DNA of 64,000 nt from Paramacrobiotus metropolitanus (taxonomy: Eukaryota; Tardigrada; Eutardigrada; Parachela; Macrobiotidae). How positions within the stretch are numbered: position 1 is the first letter of the stretch; the number at the start of each line of letters is the position of its first letter. A model generated the notes under the pieces. The model worked only from the letters and a program-made list of their open reading frames with translations. It did not search any database and was not told the DNA's origin. The stretch lies in NCBI RefSeq assembly GCF_019649055.1, contig NW_026570238.1:248001-312000 (forward strand), in the 5' to 3' direction. Of this stretch, positions 48,279 to 59,882 are shown piece after piece. A program made the position numbers and the translations under genes.

Positions 48279-49114
48279 TTCAGATAGGTACAACGGGAAT
48301 CAGATTGAAGGATACTTTCCAAACGCACTTGAAGACTAGTGTCGACAACACCACCAATCTAGCAATAAGGTGATTTACAAAGAAACAAAGTACAGCCAAC
48401 CCGAGAAAAATATCGCGCTATTTTATTCTGCTGTCAAGTGTCAAGTTGTGTGCACGTGAAGGCGTAGGCGCGGGATTTGCGGGATTAAACTGATCCATTC
48501 CACTCGCCAGAAGACAGATGTGCCGCTTTATGTTAGAAGGGAAGCGTCGCATATCAGGACAGAAAATTAATGGTCGTAGAAAAGCCTGACTTATTAACAG
48601 TACTGCGTGCCGGGTACCCTCTGTTTTTAGAGTTTAGTTTCTTATTAATTTAAATGAGTATGCCTGCTTAAGCACGAGAAATTGAAAACTAAACAGCCCA
48701 GTAGCAAGAGGTCATTCAATTTTTCCGCTCCTTCTATTGTGCGGATTTGTGTCCATACTACTGATGCTGTGCTTTCCCGCTGTATCTCCACTTCCAGAGA
48801 CTGCCGATATCAAAACAATTCATTTGAAGTTCTCAGCGAATCTCAAATGATTTCGCACTTCTCAGTCGCTCATGCCGTATTCATTTTCGCCACACTGGAC
48901 TTTCTTTGACGGTAAATTATATGTAGGCGGCAAAATGTTCTGGACATAATATAGTACAATTTTACTTTTTCTCAAATCCAAAGAAATTAAATAATCATTA
49001 CGAGCATATATGGATAATACCCGCGACATTAGCGATACTTATGTGGAAAAATAAAACCATTATCAAATATTGCGTTGACGAATAATAGCGAAATATCTGC
49101 TGTAAAGCTCCTTT
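48279..49114. other. Upstream region of the SUMO gene
   Basis: About 0.8 kb between the SUMO start and the first sulfite oxidase stop, both on the minus strand. An open frame at 48682-48909 (+) has no recognisable motif. Confidence 0.4.
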
Positions 49115-51505
49115 TCATGCATGTTTATCATCATGTACATGCACTCTATGCCACGCATTATTCATTACTCCACGAAGATTCCAAATATGAGCTGCTGCTT
49201 CCGGTTGAGTATTAGCAGAAGTGTCCCCTACAACGATAAATGTCAAGAACACTCGAAAGCTGGTTTTATTTTTCTGTTCAAAATGCACGAGTATAAATAT
49301 TAGTATTTACATCGATAAACAAAAGCTGTGACTTATAGCTGTAAACCAAACCTAAACAAGATTTGCGCAAACTGCACAAAAATTAACACAAATCAAACAT
49401 AACGTTATCTGTTTAAAAAGATCTTATAAACTGACCAGACGTTTACCACTGCACTTACAGGCACGACATACGATAACGCACGGTGATGGGAATTCCGCCA
49501 CCGGCAATGCCCAGATAGTCCAGCTCCAGTAGCGATTATCGTAACCTTTTTTTTCTTGATAGACAATGTCAGCGGCCTGCCACGTGATCCCGTTGTTCAG
49601 GGAAACATCCACCCGTGTAATTCTATGGATAATGCATAGCAGTTACTGTATGACTGGGGTCGTATTAGACTAGAATACAATTTCAAATACCGTGCTCCAT
49701 TCGATTGGGCGTATCCTTTTATCGTATACGGACTGCCGTGCATAATAGTAGAATTATCGGCTGGTTCCGTTATTGCGGATTGAACAGACAATTGAGTAAG
49801 TGCCGGCGTAATATTCCACAGAGGATCCACCTACAATGTACCAAAACATCAAATCAATGCGAACATTTAAGGATTGTTCTAAGCATAAATAGAACAATCC
49901 TTAAATTTACAATAAAGTAAATCTGCAGTACGTGCGTGAACTATACAGTACATTTTCCCAAGTGACACTCGGCAAAAAGAGTTTGTAGTCCTTCTGTTGA
50001 TATCTATTTTGAGATTCATGATCCAGAACCGTTATCCTGTTCAGCCATTTGACGCTTCTTGCACCGATAAAACCCGGAACAACAACTCGGAGAGGATAGC
50101 CATGATCCAACGTCAGCGGCTGACCATTCATCGCCCATGCCACTAATACATCACCTTTACGATCTCTGCGGTTAAAAATCAAAGCAAGCGGTAATTAAGA
50201 ACTGCAGTTGAAATGTGTGCCGTACGCGTACGTTATATACAGCTTAGAGTTCTGCTGAGAAAATCCGTTAGAGATATTTGGTATGCCTCATATACTCGTT
50301 CAGTGTATTCTTCTTAATTAAGTGCAAAAGCCATTTTACGCTATTTTACCATTTACGAACCCTGCTTTATACATGGGAATAGATTGAGCATAGTGAGTGG
50401 TACCCTCAAACACATCACCTCCCGAAAATTCCACATGCAGATTCGGATTGTCCTACTAAAAAAAGCGATATTACCTAGTCTACAGTTGACACTTTTCGCA
50501 AAGACTGGTTACGACATGTACGAAAAAGTCCAAAATCAGCTTGGATGAACAATGATGTGTACCAAGTCTGCTTTCGCTATGGAGAGCAGTGTCCATAAGG
50601 GAACACCGGTCCACTCGGCATTTCCGATAGCTCCAGGTCCCCACGGCACACCCTAATCAGAAGTAACACAAATATACAAATACATAAGCATATACTTAGC
50701 CGTCATGTTAAATTTATCGTTTATTACCACAGACGTATTTCACGTTTTTAATAACAATCCCAACAAATCAAACCTTAACTGTCTTTATCTTGCTCATTTC
50801 TGTCCTCCGGTTTCCCGCGCACTGCCAATAAGCATAAGTACAAGTGCAATTACGACGAAATAGATCCCAGATGTACAGGTTAGGGTGCTTGTTTTTTCTG
50901 CTACAGTTTTCATCATGTTGCTTTTTAAGGGTATGTTAAAATAAATTTTGGCAATAAACTGTGTACCATTAAGGTAGCGTTCATGGAAACCTTCTCCGGA
51001 AACCTCTGTAAAGCGCCCAAGGAGATGTTAAATGGACTTTCGACAATGCCATTCACCTGCAGCCTAAAATATAAATCTCAGGATTTCTGGCACATACATT
51101 TTCAACAAAGAAATCCTATTACGTTTACTTTTAGAAAATTAGAATGATTGTATTAATAAAGCGCCCAGAGCGTGGCAGATGCAATTTGCAAGTAATCTGT
51201 ATCATGGGATATTGCGAAGTAAGTACAGTATGCAGTACTAACTACTAAGCACAGTACATGTAGGTACTGTTGAAGTGCTCCGGTTCTTGCAGTGCGGGCA
51301 CAGGTCCATGATTACGGACATAAAAAATCTCCGATGGTGTCAAAAATGTTTTACTCAAATCGTCTACTCCAGTTTCAGCATTGAAAGGCTCGTGTTGGTT
51401 GATGATTAAACGATGTGACCTCTCAGGTTCCTGCTCGTAACTCAGACTGGAGTTATCGGCAGCAACAGATCCCATAAAAACAAACAGCAGAATGCAAAAA
51501 ATCAT
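49115..51505 (-). CDS. Sulfite oxidase-like molybdoenzyme A (no cytochrome b5 domain)
   Basis: Moco enzyme of the sulfite oxidase family (sulfite to sulfate). The start is the ATG at 51503-51505, giving [18 protein letters not shown], a signal-peptide-like N-terminus; the frame also extends upstream without ATG. Exon blocks in order: NAETGVDDL to [33 protein letters not shown] (about 51000-51063); CAGNRRTEM (about 50800-50820), whose Cys is the molybdenum ligand; [70 protein letters not shown] region (about 50040-50160); then the dimerisation domain ([35 protein letters not shown]); and the C-terminus [16 protein letters not shown] with TGA at 49115-49117. No heme-binding cytochrome b5 domain precedes the Moco domain. 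Tandem with paralogue B. Confidence 0.9.
49865..49906. repeat. Perfect inverted repeat, 17 bp arms and 8 nt loop
   Basis: Arms 49865-49881 and 49890-49906 are exact reverse complements (ATTTAAGGATTGTTCTA). It sits inside an intron of sulfite oxidase A. Confidence 0.95.
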
Positions 51506-51879
51506 GGTTCTTTCTGCATTCACTATTCAGTTTCTGTATGCACTACCGAAGCCACAGTATATCGCTAATAACACAGTTGATGAACTGGAGAATAAAAACA
51601 GAAATTAAAACATTACACCACACATTTCGGAAATTAAAATCACTCAGCAATCACCAATGACAGTTTGTGCTGCAATCATGCAACAGGTTAAGCAGGATTA
51701 TACTGCTGCAGTCCTCACCGGGAATTAACAAAATATGGCAGCCAGTAAAATTTGATAAATTATCGAACAAAAATAGGTGAACAGTCAAAGAAAATCTACT
51801 GCACTGATAGCACGAAGATGTCAGAAATCAATATAAGATACAATCGCCTGAAGAAATCGATCAAGGCACAGAAACCGCA

Positions 51880-54470
51880 CTATGCACCTTTGACGTTTAC
51901 ACGGTGCCAAGCGTTATTCATAACACCGCGCAGATTCCATATACTGGCTGCATTTTCCGGTTGCGTATTGGAGCATATGTCCCCTAAAATTTAAAACCAT
52001 GTACAGTTTTAGTCACAATGGCCGGCAACCACTTGATTTACAGAATACACAAATAATGACGCTTGGGGTCAAAGCTGCTTTGCCCGTATTTCACTATTTC
52101 GATCTGCAATTTCGAATAGCGTCACGTACAGGCACGGCACACAACTGTGCAAGGTGAAGGAAACTTATCCACATTAAGCGTCCACAAGCTCCAGCTCCAA
52201 TAGCGATTTTCCCATCCTTTCTGTTCCTGTTTATCCTGATGCACAATATCTGCTACTTGCCAATCTTTGCCGCTGTTCAGCGACACATCGACACGAACAA
52301 TTCTGCAAAAAAAAAACCAATCCCATCTCAGACTCAAATAGCGATTCCATTCATAGCATCCCGTAGTAAACGTTTGCTACTCTTAAGTGCAGAAGATACT
52401 CGCATGAAATTTACTACTGCTTACCGAGATCCGTTAGATAAAGCATAACCTTTTATGCTGTATGGTTGGTCTTTAGGGATAACCTCGTTATTTTGTGGTT
52501 GACAGATAGCAGACTGCACTGCCAGCCAAGAAATTGGAACAGATTTATCCCATAGCTCGTCCACCTATGAACCAAAAAATAGTTTAGAATTTAAATTAAA
52601 TCATACAATCCATAACACTCTAAAAGAGAATAAAATAGCATAATTTCACTACATGCTCACTTTGTCCCAGTCAACGCTAGGCAGAAATAATTTGTAATCT
52701 TTTTGCTGGAAACGATTTTGCGATTCCCCGTCTATGATGTTGATCTCCTTTATCCATTTAACACTTCGCGCTCCAATAAAACCTGGAACAACGGCTCGCA
52801 AGGGATGACCGTGGTCGCGTGACAAAGGTTTTCCATTCATTGCCCATGCCAAAATCACATCACCCTTGGGATCCCTGCAAATCCGCTGGTAAGTAGAATT
52901 TGGTAAAGCAAACATAATACGCACAGAATATAAAAACGTGGTTTTACCTGTGCAACATCATGAAAGAAGCAAAGATAACAACTTAAAAGATCGTTCAGAT
53001 ACATTCCTTTTCCAGGTTTTAATCATAAAACGATACCGGTATATGGATGCCGTACAAGTACATCTGAACCTTATTCCAATGCAAAACTTGATATTGCATT
53101 TGGGCTACAATACAAACAGCACATGCAGGCTACAGCAAACACTAACATGGCTTTTGAAAGTGGAATGGACGATCCGTACTTCGTAATTTCTTCACAATCT
53201 TCCTCGCCGACAAATTCAACATGCAGTCTTGGGTTGTTCTAAAACGGCAAAAGGTCTTGGTCTGATCGGTGCAAAATTTATCATCCTGCAAACTAGTAGC
53301 GACGATACTATGTACCAACTTTTGGTAAAATTAAATATGGCAGGATACCAAATGCAAACATAGGTCGTAACGTACGAGATCAATTTTAGCCTTTTCCAGA
53401 ACGTCTCGCAATGGTACGCCCGTCCATTCAGCATTACCTATTGCACCGATTTCCCACCCAACACCCTAGAACATGCTATGTATGCTGCATTCACGCTTGC
53501 CTTCTTCAACATGGATTCACTGCACCTTCACAGGCTTGATATCCTTGAGCTCATTTCGTCGATTTCCAGCGCACTACAAGATAATCTGCATAAAATTAAA
53601 GGTGCGATTCCATATCAATATTCACTATTATTTAGTCTAGTTCTTTAAAAAATCTACCATTAATGTGGCACTGATGGTGACATGATTCGCACTATCCTGC
53701 AGTTCCGCTAGGGACATCTTAAACGGCTGACCAACCAAGCCAGATACAGAAAACCTGCAAAAGCCAAAGCCTGATATCAACGAAAATTAATTTCAAAAAA
53801 TCAATAATCTGTTAAGTGTGAAGTTATTAACCATTTACATAATATCTATATTATTATAGCTTTGCGGCCTTTGCCTACCCTAGGGAAGATATGAAACAAT
53901 AACTGAATGGCGTAAGCTTCACGAGTGTTTACACAGTTTATGGTTAACTGCAGTTATCACTCGTGAAATATTGCTGTCCAGCCCATAATTTACTTACTTT
54001 ATTATCATAACAGAAACACTTCACGCAACATACAAATTATTTCATGGAAAATATGGACATCGAAAATGTGCCACAAGGAAGTGCAGTCAAAGAACGATAC
54101 CGAAAATTAACAAAACATTGATACAAAATTGAACCATGGAGAGAGCAATTATAAAGAACAAGAATTCCGTAAGAAGAGAGTAATTAACGGTGTGTGGGTC
54201 TCGTGCATCAAAGTGCTGCTTGCTAATAATAATTACTCACTCGTATGTTTTGGGATCAATTTCCGGAACCGGACCATGATTACGAACGTAGAAAAGATCG
54301 ACCGGTGTTACAAAATGCTTGACAAGGATCCCACCGGGAGTTTCGGCGTTGAACGGTTTCTTGCTGTTGATGATCAGCTCGGATGAACGAGTTGGATCGC
54401 CTGCATAATCACAGTGCACCTTCTCATCGGACACTTTCATTCCATTAACCAAACCATGAAGCACATCCAT
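51880..54470 (-). CDS. Sulfite oxidase-like molybdoenzyme B (no cytochrome b5 domain)
   Basis: Tandem paralogue of the gene at 49.1-51.5 kb with the same exon order. The first exon uses the ATG at 54468-54470 ([20 protein letters not shown], hydrophilic, no signal peptide), then [17 protein letters not shown] and [13 protein letters not shown]. Later blocks: [36 protein letters not shown] (about 53530-53573, Moco Cys); [56 protein letters not shown] and [53 protein letters not shown]; and [19 protein letters not shown] with TAG at 51880-51882. It lacks the cytochrome b5 domain too. The differing N-termini suggest the two copies act in different compartments. No disruptive lesion seen in the exons I read. 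Confidence 0.88.
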
Positions 54471-56152
54471 GCTGATTAGTGCTTTCAATCTCTAAAAAAA
54501 GATTTGGAGCACACTGGCTGCACACGTAGCGTCACAACCTTATACTGTCAATCGGAAAACGGTGGAAAGACCATACGATAACTAACATATATCACAAATT
54601 TTTAAAAATCTTTGAACAAAACTCCGCAAAACGTTGACTGACTGCCTCTTGCAATTGACAAACCTCCGAGGCAAACAATCATGCCATCTGGCTCTGCATG
54701 GACGCATTTACTTCGAAACTTGCACATTTTGCCGATGACTGCGGACTCGCAGAGTGTAGTCACTGCAACTTCTGCAAGCAAGTAAGTACACACAAACAGC
54801 TGAACCGGCAATTTGTACGACCAGTAACAGATGACATGTTGTGAGCATAGCAAAATCGGATGATTTGTATGGTCCAAAATTGTCTTGAAATCTGTCCTAC
54901 TTCGACTGCAGCATTGTGGTACGTAATACATTAATTATATTGAACTTTTTATGTAGCTAATGGTAAATGTTTTTCCGACCACTGGTGATCTGTCGCAAAA
55001 TACAGGGAATATTAATTTTTGAGTGACGAAGCCTTAAAAATAACAAAATAGAGCAGCGCTTGAACGATAGTATTCATATTATTCTGGAATTTTGTCAACG
55101 TGTAATGTTCATAATTATTAGCAAATTGTAATTTTACTAATCTGCAGATAACAAAAATCAAAGGGGAATAATTAAAATGCAGTCAAACGCAATATAAAAG
55201 AAAACAATAAGTAACACCAGCAGATATTTTTTAGTGGGAATTCATCTGCTATATGGCAGATCGAAAGCTGCATTAAAAAAGGCTGAGAGGGTATACCAAA
55301 GCTGTGGTTATCACTTCTGTAGACATTTGAAATGTAGTCAATAACAGAGAAAAATATTGTTATAAGCTTATCAATAAGTAAATGATAATAAATTATTTGA
55401 CTACACATCTCTGTCTAACATTTCGCGTTGAAGTGGAAATGACGAAGATAAGGCTCTGAACATCAGTGCCACTTTATCTCGAGATTAAGTCAACCTGGCG
55501 GATAAATAAGAGCAACATTTACTGTTCTATCAGATGTATAACACTGTAGGTTTGTGCGGTTTGATCTTTGCGACGACACGCCCGAAGCTTCTGTCTTTAG
55601 AAAATTGCGAAAACGTTGTAGCAATTGTCTATTTTTACTTATGGCACAGTGATTATACAAAAAGGTTAGCTTGAACCTTGAAGTCTTGAACTATAACAGT
55701 TTTCACAATTAACTACGTGTACTGCATGCTACTGCATCCCGGCAACATTGATGACCTTTAGCCAATTCTGAATAGGTAATAGTTCGTGCCATTGCAGTTA
55801 AAGCACATTAATCCATAATATCAATATAATTATCAAATATGTATCATTTAATATGGTACCAAACTAATAGTACGAGTACTCGCACAAATAGTGCGTGCGC
55901 TGCAGTACACTCATACAAGGTTTGTAATCCACACTTTGCGGTACACTGCTTTAAAAATAGTTACGTGCAGACGGTGCAGTACCTAATTGAAAAATTTGAG
56001 GGCTTGATAATAATGCGCTCCTAGTCACAAAAACAAAAGCTTCCTTAGAGGGTTGATTGCAACTGCTTAATAAGCAAGGTTCAACGCACTTAACTGGTCT
56101 ACGCAAAATCTTTAACCATAATATTATCATAAATCTGTCCAGTTAATTTAAG
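54471..56152. other. 1.7 kb intergenic region
   Basis: Upstream of sulfite oxidase B (-) and of the CFAP77-like gene (+), so it should hold both promoters. AT-rich with only short open frames; no gene recognised. Confidence 0.5.
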
Positions 56153-57799
56153 ATGGATAGCTACATACCTCCCGCCAATCGCAGGGACCCGAAACAAATA
56201 TCAAGCTATCGTCCTTCCATTAAAACTTTGGGCTGTTACGATGATTTCATTCGACTGGGAAATCAACGAGCAACAATGTCCAAGAACCCGATTATCGTCA
56301 AACCGCATGTAAGCAGATGCACTTAACTGCATTAGTATTCCCACTCTAGTGCTCTGCTTACGTTTTGTAGTACTTGAAGTATTTTAAAAAGGGTCGTTGT
56401 GCCGAATTTAGTATCAACCCACAGCACTAATTAATCTTTTTTAGTACGAAACCGCCAGTAGAGTATACTCGTAATTAGACTTTAACGAGAAATGTACAAT
56501 TCTTGTAACAGGAATTTTTGAACGCTGTTTAGATGGAGGCCGGTGAACAGATGCCGCCCATGGGTCCTATACCTCCAAAATCTCACGTTTATGGCTTGTA
56601 CAAAACAAAGGCGAAATATGACAACGTAAAGTCTGGTAAGATCCATACAAATTGCTTTCTGTTTTGACCATTTATTTTTCATCTGAATTTTCAAGATTTG
56701 CAGCCATTGACGATTGGCAAAGTTTCAATACTGACAAGCAGCTGAAATTGTTTGAAAGATACCATCGTCGGCGGGACACCGTCACAGCCAATACGCGGGC
56801 ACTGGACGCCAAACTGCATACGCCAAAAGAATGGAACCGGTTCGTCCTGCAGCAGAAAGATCTCTGGTGCTATCTTCCGCCTCGTACCCAGGAGTCATAC
56901 AAACTGGCCCACACTTACCGTGTTCCCGAAGATGTTGACAAAAGACTACTGCCAGGGTATATGTAGTAAAAAGTCAAGAATTCTGTAATTAAAGATGTAT
57001 TGCAAGTACTGCAGTACAATACAAACATAACATACTTCCTGCTCGCTTGCTCATAGACAAAGCATAATTCTCACAGTGAACTTTTACTTGCTTTACTGAA
57101 CTAAATTTTTTAATATAATCGTGATTCCTAGTTATTTACTAAAACTTGGCGTTACCAGTAAGTAGATTTGACACTACTTAAGCAGATGATTTTGCGGACA
57201 TGCGCTGCTAGCAATTTAATGAAACCCAATTTGTTTTCTTGATGCAGAGAAGACATCTACCGCGTTTTGGCGCATGATTATGGCCGCGAATGGTAAATGA
57301 AATTACGGTGCACTATCCGTCAGCACAACGAAAGAATTCTTTGTTTTCCTCGGGTTAAAGGATCAGATTGCTGTTCACGAAGTAAATTGTTACCACAGGT
57401 TCCGCTTGCACTACGCTACATCCAATCATGAAACAGCTTTGAATCAAATTGATCAAGTAAGGATATTAACAAACTGGAGTAATAAAAATGTTTTTCTAGA
57501 GCGATATAAACTGCGAACTTATGCGTACGTTATTTGAATTTTAGAGGATGCTGGGAGCGAAATTCAATAGCATCCGAGCAGGTTACTATACAAAAGGTCA
57601 ACATGTTTTGAAAAAGCGCTTGATGTCAAGAGTCGGCCATAATATGCTACCACTTCCGGCTATCAAACCTCCGGCACGCATAAAAAATGCTCAAACGAAG
57701 CTGAACACTTTTCGAGATGGTGACCTTAAGCAAAAGAATTGGCATATATCGCAACCCGATCGCTCCCAGTGGCATTCTGCTGCGCCAGTCCGACAGTAA
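56153..57799 (+). CDS. CFAP77: CFAP77-like axonemal protein
   Basis: Probable microtubule-associated protein of motile cilia. Exons: 56153-56308, 56533-56635, 56704-56956, 57248-57292, 57399-57456 and 57545-57799, with all phases compatible, giving 289 residues. Blocks that resemble CFAP77 as I recall it: NPIIVKPH, then PPMGPIPPKSHVYGLYKTK; a middle block TPKEWNRFVLQQKDL; RVLAHDYGREWFRLHYA (compare the vertebrate HRYLHEW block); and near the end IKPPARIKNAQTKLNTF, like the C-terminal PPA...LDTF motif. Similarity is moderate and other microtubule inner proteins share VYGL-type motifs, so treat the name as likely rather than certain. The start follows AAGATGGATAGC and is the first ATG in frame. 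Confidence 0.68.
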
Positions 57800-58006
57800 A
57801 GCGCGGCTAATTACTGTATATAGCAAAAATGAAAGCATTGTTTCTGTTGTTAAGTTTTCATTTCAAAATCTGCTATCGCATGCCGACTTGGTACTTGGAA
57901 ACGGTAATAAAACACTGGCACAAACTTAGAGCAAGTGGTGCATTAAAAATGCACATGTCGGTTTGCATGAAATTTACAAATGTATTAGCACAAATTTTGC
58001 TCCCTA

Positions 58007-59092
58007 TTATGCGCCAACGGATTTCTTCAGGTTTTCCTTAGCACTTTCCACGCTATCCTTTGCCGCATCTTTCAGATCACTGAGCTTTTCTTTAGCATAA
58101 TCAGAAAAGTCACCAAGTTTGTCTGCCGTTGTGTCAAAAGCTTCCTTGGCTTTTCCTTTCACTTCTGCCATTTTATTTTCTGCGTCGCCTTTCAGACCTT
58201 TTGCCTTCTTTAGCGCTTCGTCCTGTAGCTCCTGGACTTTGTCACCAGCTGACTCGGCGGCATCTTTGGCTTGTTTTTTGACATCCTTGCCTTTCTTTTC
58301 CGCTTTAACTTTAACATCTTCAGCGGTGTCCATTACATCTTTTCCTAATTTCTTTCCATCATTTACAGCTTTTTCAGCCTTAGCGGACGCATCGTCAGCA
58401 AAATTTTGTGCTTTTGCTGTGCCCTCCTTGACCTTGTCTTTTAGTTGCTCTTTTTTGTCATCAAGATGCTTCGATGCTGCATCTTTAACATCCTTGCCTT
58501 TATGCTGTGCTTCTGTCCATCGTTCTTTGAAGCTTTCCTATTATAAAACTATTATAAAACGTATGCTATAAAGTAGTACAGGTATTAATTACTGGATACT
58601 GCAGTTGTTAACTGTAAAGTAAAAACTTGAGCTGCAACGAGACTGAGAACGTTTGCCTCACTTTTTCCCAAAAACGCTACGTCCGTCCGTGGTATAATTA
58701 AACTGCTAAGCATATAATTACGTGCACTTGTGCGTCGCAAAATTAACGCTGTTTTTCTAGCTGTGCAAAAGTCTCAGTTCGTATAAATTCTAAACTGCAG
58801 TTTTGTTACTGTTAATATATATATTATTTAGAAGCAACTTACATTATGCAATAAACTACAGCCAGATGTTTTAGTTATTTATGGTAACGTACAAATTTTT
58901 ACAAACCTGGGCCTCATCCAGCGCAGCTTTTGCATCATCTTTGGCTTCCGGTGCCGTTTTGCCTGTCACTTTCTCAAAAGCGCTTCCGGCAGCACCTTTA
59001 ATATCGTCCACAAAGTTGGCAGCGCAAAACGAGGCAATAGTCGAAATGAAAATGATTTTCCATAGAAGTGCCATTTGAAAATCCGCGTTCAT
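58007..59092 (-). CDS. Secreted LEA-like amphipathic-helix protein
   Basis: Two exons: 58907-59092 (start ATG at 59092; a second ATG is six codons on, at 59074) and 58007-58537, joined in phase 0, giving 238 residues. The N-terminus has a signal peptide (LLWKIIFISTIASFCAANF). The mature part is almost all Lys/Ala/Asp/Glu, without Cys and with one Trp, in repeated 11-residue-like units such as DDIKGAAGSAFEKVTGK, KLGKDVMDTAEDVKVKAEKK and YAKEKLSDLKDAAKDSVESA. This is the group 3 LEA style: disordered in water, helical on drying or at membranes. Such proteins are associated with desiccation tolerance in tardigrades, nematodes and rotifers; the role here is inferred. An apolipoprotein-like helical protein is the main alternative. 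Convergent with the CFAP77-like gene, about 200 bp apart. Confidence 0.82.
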
Positions 59093-59882
59093 GGATGGTG
59101 CAACTGTTGCTCAAATGCTTTACGGCTAAGCAGGTTAACCCAGGAAGAAATAAAAACACAAAATATATTTTTTATTTAATATACAGATACTTACTAGAGT
59201 ACACTTACTATTATGCCAGTTTGTGTACTGTTATACTACTTTGTTGAAGTAATTAATTTTGGTACTGTAAAACGTACGTAAATACGGCGTGTACCAAACA
59301 CGGCAACATCCAGAAAATGTTTTCAGTAAGTAATTTTCCAGTGCATTTACTCCCCAGCAACTAGTTTACCTTATGGTTAACAGCAATTTGCCTCAAAAAA
59401 TATCAATTATTATAAGCTACAGGCACCGTAACAATTTATTACAGTAACATCAGGAAATATTTGCCCACACAATTATCTGTGCAGTTAGGTGAACCCACCA
59501 AAAAATATAAGTGAAATAAAAAAATCTAAAAATATGTCTCCCAAAGCAATGTAAAAATAAAAAATAGACGCTTCTCAAAGTAATATAAGGGCAGAACTAA
59601 GAACAAGTAATTATGATCCCTTGCAGTGTTGTTTTTTTATCACTGTTCACTGTGAAGTCTGAACTTTCAAATTTGCTACCAAAATCGCCCCAAATGAAGC
59701 TCTGCGGGATGATTTGTAAATTGTAATGTAATATATCAACGACCTTTTTGGATCATTTGCAAAAATATCTACAGTACGTAAAGCAGTTAAATCAGTAATT
59801 CAGTCACGGTTAAACAAAATCACTAGCTAGCACACACTGCCAGTCTAAGATGGCAAACGGAAGCTTGTTTATATTGTAGCAA
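59093..59882. other. Intergenic region upstream of the LEA-like gene
   Basis: It should hold the LEA-like promoter (-) and the 3' UTR of the coiled-coil gene (-). Very AT-rich; no gene seen. Confidence 0.5.

Noticed and set aside
47976-48293. The single 105-codon frame over the SUMO first exon taken at face value
   Set aside because: Its second half is a basic, random-looking sequence, while another frame gives acidic coding sequence that joins the SUMO fold in phase.
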